Source of the DNA: Asanoa ferruginea
GTDB lineage: Bacteria; Actinomycetota; Actinomycetes; Mycobacteriales; Micromonosporaceae
DNA: 64,000 nt
Assembly (NCBI RefSeq): GCF_003387075.1
Contig: NZ_QUMQ01000001.1
Coordinates: forward strand, 8,680,001 to 8,744,000
Direction: 5' to 3'
The position numbers and the translations under genes were made by a program. The notes under the pieces are model-generated. The model ran no database searches. It had not been told where the DNA came from and saw only the letters and a list, made by a program, of their open reading frames with translations. Positions 37,733-46,800 of this stretch are shown in pieces; position 1 is the first letter of the stretch; each line of letters begins with the position of its first letter.

Positions 37733-37761
37733 CCTCTACTAGAGGCTTAGAGTTATGTCAA
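37733..37761 (-). promoter_or_regulatory. ftsZ promoter
   Basis: On the minus strand TTGACA is followed by a 17-base spacer and TAGAGG, about 80 bases before the ftsZ start. The stretch TTGACATAACTCTAA resembles the ftsZ promoter region of other actinobacteria, as I remember it. It is the clearest sigma-70-like promoter in the window and would allow ftsZ to be expressed apart from the upstream mur genes. Confidence 0.75.
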
Positions 37762-37843
37762 CTGCTCGGCCTCTGGGGCAACGTAAGCGGGACACGACCG
37801 TGATCCAAGGACCAGCTACGGCGTGTCGCCACGCGGTATTTCT

Positions 37844-38629
37844 TCAGCGGATCGTGACGACCTCGGGATCGCTGACGTCAATCGTCTTTCCGTCGCGTTG
37901 CAGCAACGCCGTGGTCACCGTCGCCTTGTCGGCGTTGCGGCTCGCGTCGCCCCAAACCACGGTGCGTCCGCCGGCCAGCTTGAGGCTGATCTGCGCCGGC
38001 CCGGCCACGCTCACGTCGACCAACTGACGGCGGACGGCCGGCGACAGCGCCGCGATCACGGCCACCGCACCCTTGACCGCGTCGGGGTTGCCCCGCGGGT
38101 CGGCCAGCCGCAGCAGCGGCAGGTGGGCCGGCCGGCGGTTGAGGTCCTGGAACACCACGCCGAAGCGGTCGACCACCAGGAACCGCTTGCCCTGCGGCAC
38201 CACCGCCTCGGCCGTGCGCTCCAGCACGACGATGGTCAGCCCGCCGGGCCAGTCGCGGGTGACGGTCGCCTTCTCCACGGCCGGCAGCGCGCCCACCCGT
38301 GCGGCGACCGCGTCGAGATCGAGTCGGGCCAGCGGTGCGCCGGAGCGGACGGCCGCCGCGGCCCGCACCTCGTCGGGAGCGACCAGCGACGTGCCGTCGA
38401 CCGCGATCGCGCGGACGCCGAGCAGGCTGGAGCCGAAGATCGCCCAGGCCAGCAGGCCGAGCACGGCGAGGCTGGCCGCGCCCACCGCCCAGGGCAGCGC
38501 GGCACGCACCCGCCGGCGCCGGGCCCGGCGCATGAACCGGCGCACCGACGACGGCATCGCGTCGCTGCCGGCCCGGACCAGGGTCCAGCGGCGCCGCTCG
38601 GGCGCGCCGCCGCCGGGCCGGACGGTCAT
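37844..38629 (-). CDS. ftsQ: Cell division protein FtsQ
   Basis: 261 residues. Basic cytoplasmic N terminus, one helix at about 43-62 (LPWAVGAASLAVLGLLAWAI), then a POTRA domain starting LLGVRAIAVDGTSLVAPDEV. The C-terminal beta domain contains GLTIVVLERTAEAVV and FLVVDRFGVVF. The start overlaps the murC stop (TGATG). It links the wall-synthesis enzymes FtsL/FtsI to the divisome. Confidence 0.93.
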   Translation of the reverse strand: MTVRPGGGAPERRRWTLVRAGSDAMPSSVRRFMRRARRRRVRAALPWAVGAASLAVLGLLAWAIFGSSLLGVRAIAVDGTSLVAPDEVRAAAAVRSGAPLARLDLDAVAARVGALPAVEKATVTRDWPGGLTIVVLERTAEAVVPQGKRFLVVDRFGVVFQDLNRRPAHLPLLRLADPRGNPDAVKGAVAVIAALSPAVRRQLVDVSVAGPAQISLKLAGGRTVVWGDASRNADKATVTTALLQRDGKTIDVSDPEVVTIR

Positions 38630-40095
38630 CAGCCGGCGACCGGCGACACCGAACCGCCCACGGCCGGGTCGGCCGCCGTCAGGGCGGCGAGCAACTCGTC
38701 ACCGAGCAGCGAGCTGGGCGGTGCGCCCATCGTCACCACCAGGTCGCCGGGGTGTGCCCGGCGGACCACCTCGCCCGGCACGGCGTCCCAGTCGGGCACG
38801 AACACCTTGTGTGCGGGTGGCAGGCCGATCGCCGCGGTCAGCGCGACGCCACCCTCCCCCGGGCCGCGGGTCTCGCCCGGGCCGAAGACCTCGAGGATGA
38901 TCGCCTCGTCGGCCAGCGCGAGGGCCGCGGCGAGCTCGGTCTCCATGTCGCGGGTGCGGTAGACCCGGTAGGGCTGGAAGACCACCACGAGGCGGCCACC
39001 AGCGGCGACCTCGCGCAGCGTCTCCAGCGCCGCCGTCACCGACACCGGGTGGTAGGCGTATTCGTCGTAGACGACGACGCCGTTGGCAACGCCCCGGCGT
39101 TCGAACCGGCGGCGTACGCCGGGGAACACGGCCAGGGCCTCCACCGTGACCGGCAGCGACACGCCCAGCTCGACCGCGGCCAGCACGGCGGCCGCGCTGT
39201 TGAGCCCGAAGTGCCCGCCGGGCACCGGCAGCCGGACCTCGCCGACCGGCCGGCCGTGCAGGGCGGCCTGGTAGCGCACGCCGAGCACCGACGAGGAGAT
39301 GTCGGACAGCCGCAGGTCGGCGTCGTCGGCGGTGCCGTAGGTGAGCACCTTGCGGCCCTCGGCGCGCAGCGTCTCGGCCAGCCGCCGGGTGCCGTCGTTG
39401 TCGGCGCACAGCACCACGAAGCCGGCCGGGTCGGTCAGCCGGGCGAACTCCAGGAAGGCGGCCTCGAGCCCGGCCAGGTCGCCGTAGGTGTTGAGGTGGT
39501 CGGCGTCGATGTTGGTGATGATCGAGACGAACGGCCGGTAGAGCAGGAACGACCGGTCGCTCTCGTCGGCCTCGGCCACGAACAGGTCGCCGCTGCCGTG
39601 GTGTGCGTTGGAGCCGACCTCGGAGATCTCGCCGCCGATCACGAACGACGGGTCGAACCCGGCGTGCTGGAGGATCAGCGTGATCATCGAGGTGGTGGTG
39701 GTCTTGCCGTGGGTGCCGGCCACCGCGACGGTGCGCCGCCCGGTCATCGCCGCGGCGAGCGCCTCGGAGCGGTGCATGATCCGCAGCCCGCGCCGGCGCG
39801 CCTCTTCGAGCTCGAGGTGGTCCTGCGGGATCGCGGTCGAGTAGACCACGGTGTCGACGTCGTCGAGGTTTTCCGGCACGTGCCGCATGTGGATGGTGCC
39901 GCCCAGGGCCCGCAGCCCGGCCAGCGCCGGCCACTCGCGCAGCTCGCTGCCGGACGTCGGGATGCCCCGCGTCAGCAGCAGCCGGGCCAGCCCGCTCATG
40001 CCGACACCGCCCACGCCGATCAGGTGCACCCTGCCCAGGTCTTCCGCGGCCAGGGTGCCTGCCGGGGTGAAGTCCGCGATGTTGAGCCCTGCCAC
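38629..40095 (-). CDS. murC: UDP-N-acetylmuramate--L-alanine ligase
   Basis: 488 residues. Opens with the Rossmann motif VHLIGVGGVGMSGLARLLL. The ATP P-loop is AVAGTHGKTTTTSMI near residue 125. The central substrate domain has SFVIGGEISEVGSNAHHG and EADESDRSFLLYRP. The C-terminal domain has VYDEYAYHPVSVTAALE. It adds the first amino acid to UDP-MurNAc. It is followed directly by ftsQ. Confidence 0.97.
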   Translation of the reverse strand: MAGLNIADFTPAGTLAAEDLGRVHLIGVGGVGMSGLARLLLTRGIPTSGSELREWPALAGLRALGGTIHMRHVPENLDDVDTVVYSTAIPQDHLELEEARRRGLRIMHRSEALAAAMTGRRTVAVAGTHGKTTTTSMITLILQHAGFDPSFVIGGEISEVGSNAHHGSGDLFVAEADESDRSFLLYRPFVSIITNIDADHLNTYGDLAGLEAAFLEFARLTDPAGFVVLCADNDGTRRLAETLRAEGRKVLTYGTADDADLRLSDISSSVLGVRYQAALHGRPVGEVRLPVPGGHFGLNSAAAVLAAVELGVSLPVTVEALAVFPGVRRRFERRGVANGVVVYDEYAYHPVSVTAALETLREVAAGGRLVVVFQPYRVYRTRDMETELAAALALADEAIILEVFGPGETRGPGEGGVALTAAIGLPPAHKVFVPDWDAVPGEVVRRAHPGDLVVTMGAPPSSLLGDELLAALTAADPAVGGSVSPVAG

Positions 40096-40120
40096 CGTGC
40101 CTCGCTCTCGTCAGTCACTC

Positions 40121-41230
40121 TCAGCCGTGCGTCGCCGCTTCGTAAACGAAGTCGAGCAGTGCCTCGTCACCGTCGCGCCGGCCGTAGCCCGCGGCGGCGT
40201 GGCCCATGGCGGCCAGCCGGTGCGGGTCGCGCAGCAACGGGATGATGGTGCGCTCGACCCAGGCCGGCGTCATCTCGCCGTCTTCGACCAGCAGCCCGCC
40301 GCCCGCGTCGACCACGGGCTGCGCGTTGCGGCTCTGCTCCTGGTTGCTGTAGGGGTAGGGCACGTAGATGGTCGGCAGGCCGATCGCGCACACCTCGGCC
40401 ACGGTCATCGCGCCGCCCCGGCTCAGCATCAGGTCGGCGGCCGCGTACCCGAGCTCCATCTCGCTCAGGTAGGGCACGGTCACGTAGGGCACCGGCAGGT
40501 CGTTGGGCACCGAGACCGGCTCGTTGCGCGCGCCGATCACGTGCAGCACCTGCACGCCGGCCCGGGACAGCTCCTTGGCGGCACCGGCGACGGCGAGGTT
40601 GATCGACCGGGCGCCCTGTGAGCCGCCGGAGACGAACAGCACCGGCAGGTCGGGCCGCAGGCCGAAGTGGGCCCGGGCGGCGGCCGACGCGGTCCGCCGG
40701 TCGAGGTGGGAGATCGAGGTGCGCAGCGGCACGCCGACCACCCGGGCGTCCTTCAGCGAGTCGGCCTGCTTGGGCTGGTGCGGGAAGCCGACCGCGACGT
40801 GCTTGGTGAACCGCATGCCCATCCGGTTGGCGACCCCCGGCGGCACGTTGACCTCGTGGATCACGATCGGCACCTCGCGGCGCCACGCGGCCAGGTAGCC
40901 GGGCACCGAGACGTAACCGCCGAAACCGACCACCACGTCGGCGCGGACCTCGTCGAGGACCTTGCCGGCCGCGCGGGAAGAGCTCAACATCCGGTCAGGG
41001 GTACGCAGCAGCGCCATGTTGATCGACCGGGGGAGCTGGAACGCCGGGATCTGCCGCAGGTCGTAGCCGTGCGGCGGGATGAGCTCGTTTTCCAGGCCCT
41101 TGGGCGTGCCGAGGCAGGTGATCCGGACCGATGGATCGTGCCGCCGGAGACAGTCGGCGAAGGCGAGCAACGGATAGATGTGGCCACCCGTCCCTCCACC
41201 AGCCAGCACGACCGACCGCAGCGGACCCAT
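40121..41230 (-). CDS. murG: UDP-GlcNAc:undecaprenyl-PP-MurNAc-pentapeptide GlcNAc transferase
   Basis: 369 residues from ATG 41230, overlapping the ftsW stop by one base. The longer ORF upstream is the antisense-free tail of ftsW in another frame. N-terminal VVLAGGGTGGHIYPLLAFA is the lipid-I binding G loop. The second domain has LFVSGGSQGARSINLAVAG and MLSRGGAMTVAEVCAIGLP. It makes lipid II on the cytoplasmic face of the membrane. Confidence 0.97.
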   Translation of the reverse strand: MGPLRSVVLAGGGTGGHIYPLLAFADCLRRHDPSVRITCLGTPKGLENELIPPHGYDLRQIPAFQLPRSINMALLRTPDRMLSSSRAAGKVLDEVRADVVVGFGGYVSVPGYLAAWRREVPIVIHEVNVPPGVANRMGMRFTKHVAVGFPHQPKQADSLKDARVVGVPLRTSISHLDRRTASAAARAHFGLRPDLPVLFVSGGSQGARSINLAVAGAAKELSRAGVQVLHVIGARNEPVSVPNDLPVPYVTVPYLSEMELGYAAADLMLSRGGAMTVAEVCAIGLPTIYVPYPYSNQEQSRNAQPVVDAGGGLLVEDGEMTPAWVERTIIPLLRDPHRLAAMGHAAAGYGRRDGDEALLDFVYEAATHG

Positions 41231-42669
41231 CACCGTCTCCTCTCGCCGCTCACGCCAGCGCGTTCCCGCGTGGCACGCCCGGCGGCGGGCACCGCCGGAC
41301 GGCTCGCCGCCGGTGCCGAGGGCATCGGAGGCAGCGGGGCCCAGAGTAGCCGGACCCACCGGGCCGGCGGGCGGGCATGCAGGGCACGGGCGGCATCGGG
41401 TTCGGCGCGGGCGAACGACGCCAGGATGCCGACGCCGGCGAGGTTGGCCACGAGCGCGCTGCCGCCGTCGGAGATGAACGGCAGCGGCACGCCGGTGATC
41501 GGGATCAGGCCGACCACGCCACCGATGTTGACCAGCGCCTGTGCGACCAGCCAGGTGGTGAGCGCGGCCGCGACGAGGCGGCGGAACGGGTCGTTGATCC
41601 GGCGGGCGATCCGCAGGCCGGTGTAGGCGATCACGCCGAACAGGGCGAGCACCACCACGCAGCCCATCACGCCGAGTTCTTCGGCGATCACGGCGAAGAT
41701 GAAGTCGTTGTCGGCCGCCGGCAGCCAGTTCCACTTGAGCCGGCCCTCACCCAGCCCGACCCCGAACCAGCCGCCGTTGTCGATCGCGTAACGGGCCTGG
41801 ATGCCCTGGTAGCAGCCGCTGTCGGCGCAGTTGGTCGGTGGGTTGAAGAAGGTCAGCAACCGGGCGAAGCGGTAGTTGCCGCCCTCCCCTTCCGAACCCG
41901 TGCCGGACGCCGCCGCGATCAGGCCGCCGATGCCGACCAGGCCGACCAGCGACAGGCTGGCGAAGACCCGCATCCGCACGCCGGCCGCCCACAGCAGGCC
42001 GACCACGATGGCCAGCAGGATCAGCATGGTGCCCAGGTCTTCGTAGCCGACCAGCAGGAACAGCAGCGCGACGACCGGGAACAGCGGCATGGCCAGCTCG
42101 CGCCACTGGTTGAGCGTCGGGCCCTTGCGGGCGATCACGTCGGCCGCCCAGAGGATCAGGCCGAGCTTGAGGAACTCGGAGGGCTGCACCTGGATCGAGC
42201 CGATGTGCAGCCACAGCTTGTCGTTCTGGATCGGGCCGAGGTGCACCACCGTGACACCCCGGACCGCGGCCAGCGCGTTGAGCCCGTTGAGGAACAGCAG
42301 CACCGCGATGGAGATGCCCAGGACCGGCCGGGCCAGCGCCCGGAAGGTGCTCGCCGGCAACCGCTGGCAGACCCAGAACGCCACCAGCCCGATCGCGGCG
42401 AACATGCCCTGCTTGGCCAGCGCGGCGAACGCGTTGCCGTCGTCGGCGATGTCGCGCGGGCCGGTCGCGGAGAAGACCATGGTGAGGCCGATGACCAGCA
42501 GCAGGCCGGCGCTCGAGATCAGCAGGTAGTAGGAGGCCAGCGGGCGTGCGAGCAACCCGCGCAGCGCCGCCAGCCCGCCGTCGAACAGCGAGCGGCGCGC
42601 CTGCGCGGCGGCCTTGGCCGGTTTCGCTTCCTCCCCCACCGGCCCATCATCGACGCTCGCCGCGCCCAC
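41230..42669 (-). CDS. ftsW: Septal peptidoglycan glycosyltransferase FtsW
   Basis: 479 residues of the SEDS family. After a 45-residue N terminus there are about ten membrane helices. Motifs include the large outer loop with NWLPAADNDFIFAVIAEELG and the last conserved segment GVPLPFISDGGSALVANLAG. It polymerises lipid II at the septum together with the class B PBP encoded upstream. In most actinobacteria murD separates mraY and ftsW. Here the gap to mraY is 35 bases. Confidence 0.95.
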   Translation of the reverse strand: MGAASVDDGPVGEEAKPAKAAAQARRSLFDGGLAALRGLLARPLASYYLLISSAGLLLVIGLTMVFSATGPRDIADDGNAFAALAKQGMFAAIGLVAFWVCQRLPASTFRALARPVLGISIAVLLFLNGLNALAAVRGVTVVHLGPIQNDKLWLHIGSIQVQPSEFLKLGLILWAADVIARKGPTLNQWRELAMPLFPVVALLFLLVGYEDLGTMLILLAIVVGLLWAAGVRMRVFASLSLVGLVGIGGLIAAASGTGSEGEGGNYRFARLLTFFNPPTNCADSGCYQGIQARYAIDNGGWFGVGLGEGRLKWNWLPAADNDFIFAVIAEELGVMGCVVVLALFGVIAYTGLRIARRINDPFRRLVAAALTTWLVAQALVNIGGVVGLIPITGVPLPFISDGGSALVANLAGVGILASFARAEPDAARALHARPPARWVRLLWAPLPPMPSAPAASRPAVPAAGRATRERAGVSGERRR

Positions 42670-42704
42670 ACACCGGAGAAAACCTCGGCGTGTCGGTTAA
42701 ACCC

Positions 42705-43841
42705 TCAGGTTACGGCGGCCAGGAAGTCGCTGTAGAAGAGGCCGAGGGCCATCGCGACGCCGATCCCGGCGATGATCCAGAAGCGGACCACGATGTTGAC
42801 CTCGCTCCACCCCGCGAGTTCGAAGTGGTGTTGCAGTGGCGACATCCGGAACACCCGTTTACCCGTGGTCCGGAACGAGATGATCTGGATGACCACCGAC
42901 ATCGTGATGATCACGAAGAGCCCGCCGATGATCGGCAGCAGCAGGATCGTGCGGGTCGACATCGCCATGCCGGCGATCAGGCCGCCCAGCGCCAGCGCGC
43001 CGGTGTCACCCATGAAGATCCGCGCCGGGGACGTGTTCCACCACAGGAAGCCGACACACGCCCCGGCGGCGGCCCCGGCTATCAGGGCTATCTCCAAGGG
43101 ATCGCGGACGGCGTAGCAGTAGGTGTTGGCACCGGCCTTGACGTAGCTCGGGTCGGCGCACCAGTGGCGGTACTGCCAGAACGCGATCAGGGCGTACGCG
43201 CCGAGCACCATCGTCGAGGCGCCGGTCGCGAGGCCGTCGAGGCCGTCGGTCAGGTTGACGCCGTTGGTCGCGCTGAGCACCACCGCGACGAACAGGATGA
43301 CCGAGCCGACCTTGCCGATGTCGAGCCAGCTCACCTCGCGGATGAACGAGATCGTGGTGCTGCCGACGGTCTCCGAGTTGGTGCGGCCGCCGGTGCTGTC
43401 GAGCATGGTGCTCGGGAAGTAGAGCGCGATGACGCCGAAGGTCGCGCCGACCAGGAGCTGGCCGAGCAGCTTGCCGCGCTTGTTGAGGCCGCCGCTGTGC
43501 CGCCGGCGCACCTTCAGGAAGTCGTCGATGAAGCCGACCGCGCCACAGAACACCAGCAGGCCGAGCAGCACCAGCGCGGTGATCGTCGGGCCGACCTGGA
43601 AGATCTGCTGGCTGGGCAGGGTGGTCAGGGCGATGTGGCCGGCGACGTAGGCGATGATCGTGGCCACGATGAAGACCACGCCGCCCATCGTCGGCGTGCC
43701 CTTCTTGCCCATGTGCATCTGCGGGCCGTCGGCGCGGATCGGCTGGCCGGCCTTGAGCTTGGTGAACACCTTGATCGCGAGCGGCGTGCCGAACAGCGAG
43801 ACGAGGAACGCCACCGCCATGGCGACGATGACCGCCCTCAC
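42705..43841 (-). CDS. mraY: Phospho-N-acetylmuramoyl-pentapeptide transferase
   Basis: 378 residues from GTG 43841, overlapping the murF stop by four bases. Ten membrane helices are expected. MraY signatures seen: [12 protein letters not shown] near the N terminus, [11 protein letters not shown] with the catalytic Asp pair, [16 protein letters not shown] (the NxxN/DGLDG box), and [14 protein letters not shown] near the end. It transfers the Mur-pentapeptide to undecaprenyl phosphate, giving lipid I. Confidence 0.97.
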   Translation of the reverse strand: MRAVIVAMAVAFLVSLFGTPLAIKVFTKLKAGQPIRADGPQMHMGKKGTPTMGGVVFIVATIIAYVAGHIALTTLPSQQIFQVGPTITALVLLGLLVFCGAVGFIDDFLKVRRRHSGGLNKRGKLLGQLLVGATFGVIALYFPSTMLDSTGGRTNSETVGSTTISFIREVSWLDIGKVGSVILFVAVVLSATNGVNLTDGLDGLATGASTMVLGAYALIAFWQYRHWCADPSYVKAGANTYCYAVRDPLEIALIAGAAAGACVGFLWWNTSPARIFMGDTGALALGGLIAGMAMSTRTILLLPIIGGLFVIITMSVVIQIISFRTTGKRVFRMSPLQHHFELAGWSEVNIVVRFWIIAGIGVAMALGLFYSDFLAAVT

Positions 43842-45226
43842 GCGGCGTGCCCGTCTGCGCGCAGAGCGTCGACCACGTCCCAGGTGCGGTAGCGGGAGCC
43901 CTTGACCAGCACCACGTCGCCCGGCCGAAGCTCGGCCCGGAGCATGTCGATCGCCGCCGCCTGGTCGCCCACCACCACCGACCTACCTTCCCAGCCCGGA
44001 TGGGCAGTCGCGCCGTCGTGGATCGGCCCGGCCGCCTCGCTGACCACGACCAACCGGTCGACGCCCAGCTCCGCGGCCAGCCGCCCGACCTCTTCGTGGC
44101 CGGACCGTTCGAACTCGCCGAGCTCGGCCATGTAGCCGAGCACCGCGACGGTACGCCGCCCCTCGCCGACCGCCGCCAGCGCCCGCAACGCCGCCGCCGT
44201 CGACGCCGGGTTGGCGTTGTAGGAGTCGTCGATGACGGTCACCCCGTCGGGCCGGTCGAACAGGTCCATCCGGCGGGCCGAGCGCAGCTCCAGCTCGCCC
44301 AGCGCCTCGCCCAGCTCGCGCAGCGGCATGCCCAGCTCGCGGGCCACCGCGGCGGCGGCGAGGCTGTTGCCGACCTGGTGCCGCCCGGGCACCCGCAGCC
44401 GCACCGGCACGCTGCCCCGGGCCACCCGCAGCGTGTAGGAGGCCCGGCCGCGCTCGTCGAGGGTCACGTCGTCGGCGCGCACGTCGGCGTCGGGCGACTC
44501 GCCGAACAGCACGACCTTGCCGCGGGTGCGCACGGCCATCTTGCGGACCCGCTCGTCGTCGGCGTTGAGGACCGCGACCCCATCCACGGGTACGGCCTCG
44601 GCCAGCTCGCCCTTCGCGGCGGCGATCCCCTCGACCGACCCGAACTCGCCGATGTGCGCGGTGCCCACGTTGAGCACCACGCCGACCCGGGGCCGGGCGA
44701 TGTCGGCGAGGTAGCTGATGTGCCCGGCACCCCGGGCGCCCATCTCCAGCACCAGGAAGCGGGTCGCCTCGTCGGACCGCAGCACCGTGTGCGGGTAGCC
44801 GAGCTCGTTGTTGAGGCTGCCGGCCGGCGCCACCGTCGGGCCGAGCCGGACGGCGAGCTGTGCGACCAGGTCCTTGGTGGTGGTCTTGCCGGACGAGCCG
44901 GTCAGCCCGATCACCGACAGGTCGGGCAGCCGCGACACGACCGTGCGGGCCAGCCCGGCCAGCGCCGCGAGCGGGTCGTCGACCAGCACCATCGGCACGC
45001 CCTCGACCGGCCGGCTGCCCAGCACGGCGACCGCACCGGCGGCCACCGCCCCGGCGGCGAAGTCGTGGCCGTCGACCTTCTCGCCGGCGAACGCGACGAA
45101 CAGCCCGCCGGGCGCGACCTTGCGGGAGTCGTATTCGACGTCGCCGGTCAGCACGGCCGCGGGGTCGGCGCCGGCCAGCCGGCCGCCGGCCGCCGCCGCG
45201 ACCTCGTCGAGGCGCATCTTGATCAT
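43838..45226 (-). CDS. murF: UDP-MurNAc-tripeptide--D-Ala-D-Ala ligase
   Basis: 462 residues from ATG 45226, which overlaps the murE stop as ATGA. An in-frame ATG at 45217 is the other candidate. Domain one has [18 protein letters not shown]. The ATP loop is [18 protein letters not shown]. The central motif is [19 protein letters not shown]. The substrate loop is [19 protein letters not shown]. It attaches D-Ala-D-Ala to the tripeptide precursor. Confidence 0.96.
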   Translation of the reverse strand: MIKMRLDEVAAAAGGRLAGADPAAVLTGDVEYDSRKVAPGGLFVAFAGEKVDGHDFAAGAVAAGAVAVLGSRPVEGVPMVLVDDPLAALAGLARTVVSRLPDLSVIGLTGSSGKTTTKDLVAQLAVRLGPTVAPAGSLNNELGYPHTVLRSDEATRFLVLEMGARGAGHISYLADIARPRVGVVLNVGTAHIGEFGSVEGIAAAKGELAEAVPVDGVAVLNADDERVRKMAVRTRGKVVLFGESPDADVRADDVTLDERGRASYTLRVARGSVPVRLRVPGRHQVGNSLAAAAVARELGMPLRELGEALGELELRSARRMDLFDRPDGVTVIDDSYNANPASTAAALRALAAVGEGRRTVAVLGYMAELGEFERSGHEEVGRLAAELGVDRLVVVSEAAGPIHDGATAHPGWEGRSVVVGDQAAAIDMLRAELRPGDVVLVKGSRYRTWDVVDALRADGHAA

Positions 45227-46749
45227 CGCTGGCCCACCAGGTGGCCGAACCGGGCCCGCAGTGCGGCCGCGAGCTCGACCCGGTCGTCGAACGGGTGCGT
45301 CACGCCGGCCACCTCCTGCCCTCGTTCGTGCCCCTTGCCGAGCACCGCGATCACGTCGTCGGCGCCGGCCCGGCGCACCGCCTCGTCGATGGCCGCCCGC
45401 CGGCCGCCGGTGATCTCCTCCACCACCGCCGGCCCGGTCGCCCGGGCTCCCGCCAGCACCTCGGCCCGGATCGAAGCCGGGTCTTCGGTGCGCGGGTTGT
45501 CCTCGGTGACCAGCACCAGGTCGGCACCCTCGGCCGCGGCGGCACCCATCAGCGGGCGCTTGCCCCGGTCGCGGTCGCCGCCCGCGCCGATCACGCAGAT
45601 CAGCCGGCCGCCACGGGAGGTGGCGCTGGCCCGCAGGGCGCGCAGCGCCGCGACGATCGCGTCGGGCTTGTGCGCGTAGTCGACCACGCCGAGCACCGGG
45701 CCGGGCGCGGTGACCACCTCGAGGCGCCCGGGCACGCCGGCGCAGTCGGCGATGCCCCGGGCGGCGGTGGCCGGGTCGACCCCGACGGCGACCAGGGACG
45801 CCAGGGCGAGCAGCGCGTTGGCGACGTTGTGCAGGCCGGGCAGGGCGATACCGGCGCCGACGGTGGTGCCCTCGGGCCCGTGCGCGACGAACACCTGGCC
45901 GTAGCCCGCGTCGGCGACCCCGTCGGCCCACCAGGTCGCGGCGTGGTCGCCGGCGGCCGAGTAGGTGACCGTCGTGGGCTTGCGCAGGGGCACCAGGGCC
46001 GGCTCGTCGAGGTTGAGGATCTCGACCCGGCAACGGCCGTCGAAGAGCTTGGCCTTGGCGGCGAAGTAGTCGTCGCGGTCGGCGTGGAAGTCGAGGTGGT
46101 CCTGGCCGAAGTTGGTGTAGCCGCCGACCGCGAAGTGCACGCCGCCGACCCGGCCCATCGCCAGGGCGTGGCTGGAGACCTCCATGACCACCGCGGTGAC
46201 GCCGCGCTCGCGGGCCGCGGCCAGCAGCGCGTGCAGGTCGGTGGCCTCCGGCGTGGTGCGCACGCTCTCGACCACGAAGTCGCCGAGGCGGGTCTCCACG
46301 GTGCCGATCAGCCCGGTGACGTGGCCGGCGGCCCGCAGGCCCGACTCGACCAGGTAGGCGGTCGACGTCTTGCCCGCCGTGCCGGTGAGCCCGATGACCA
46401 CCAGATCGGCCGTGGGGTCGCCGTAGACGGCCGCGGCCACCGGACCCAGGGCCTCGCGAGGATCGTCGACCACGATCGCCGGCAGGCCCGCCGCGACGGC
46501 GGCCGGTGCGCCGGCCGGGTCGGTCAGCACCGCGACCGCGCCGGCCGCGGCGACGGCCGGGATGAACTCGGCACCGTGCCGGCGGGCGCCGGGCAACGCC
46601 GCGTAGAGATCGCCGGGACGCACCTCACCACTCGCGTGGGTGATCCCGGTCACCTCGACATCGGGCGCGGTCAAAGCGGCTCCGACCAGGGTCGCCAGCT
46701 CGGCGAGCCGGACGGGAACGACGGCGCGAGGGCGCGGATTGCCGGGCAC
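45223..46749 (-). CDS. murE: UDP-MurNAc-L-Ala-D-Glu:meso-DAP ligase
   Basis: 508 residues from GTG 46749. An in-frame ATG at 46794 would add 15 residues. The P-loop is GLTGTAGKTSTAYLVESGL. The carbamylated-Lys region is FGQDHLDFHADRDDYFAAK. The residue-selecting loop TEDNPRTEDP contains DNPR, the form that goes with meso-diaminopimelate. The wall should therefore be of DAP type. The gene begins 52 bases after the ftsI stop. Confidence 0.95.
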   Translation of the reverse strand: MPGNPRPRAVVPVRLAELATLVGAALTAPDVEVTGITHASGEVRPGDLYAALPGARRHGAEFIPAVAAAGAVAVLTDPAGAPAAVAAGLPAIVVDDPREALGPVAAAVYGDPTADLVVIGLTGTAGKTSTAYLVESGLRAAGHVTGLIGTVETRLGDFVVESVRTTPEATDLHALLAAARERGVTAVVMEVSSHALAMGRVGGVHFAVGGYTNFGQDHLDFHADRDDYFAAKAKLFDGRCRVEILNLDEPALVPLRKPTTVTYSAAGDHAATWWADGVADAGYGQVFVAHGPEGTTVGAGIALPGLHNVANALLALASLVAVGVDPATAARGIADCAGVPGRLEVVTAPGPVLGVVDYAHKPDAIVAALRALRASATSRGGRLICVIGAGGDRDRGKRPLMGAAAAEGADLVLVTEDNPRTEDPASIRAEVLAGARATGPAVVEEITGGRRAAIDEAVRRAGADDVIAVLGKGHERGQEVAGVTHPFDDRVELAAALRARFGHLVGQR

Positions 46750-46800
46750 GGCGTCAGACCCTACCCGGTCCGCGCCCGGCTTCCGCATACCCACGCTGAT

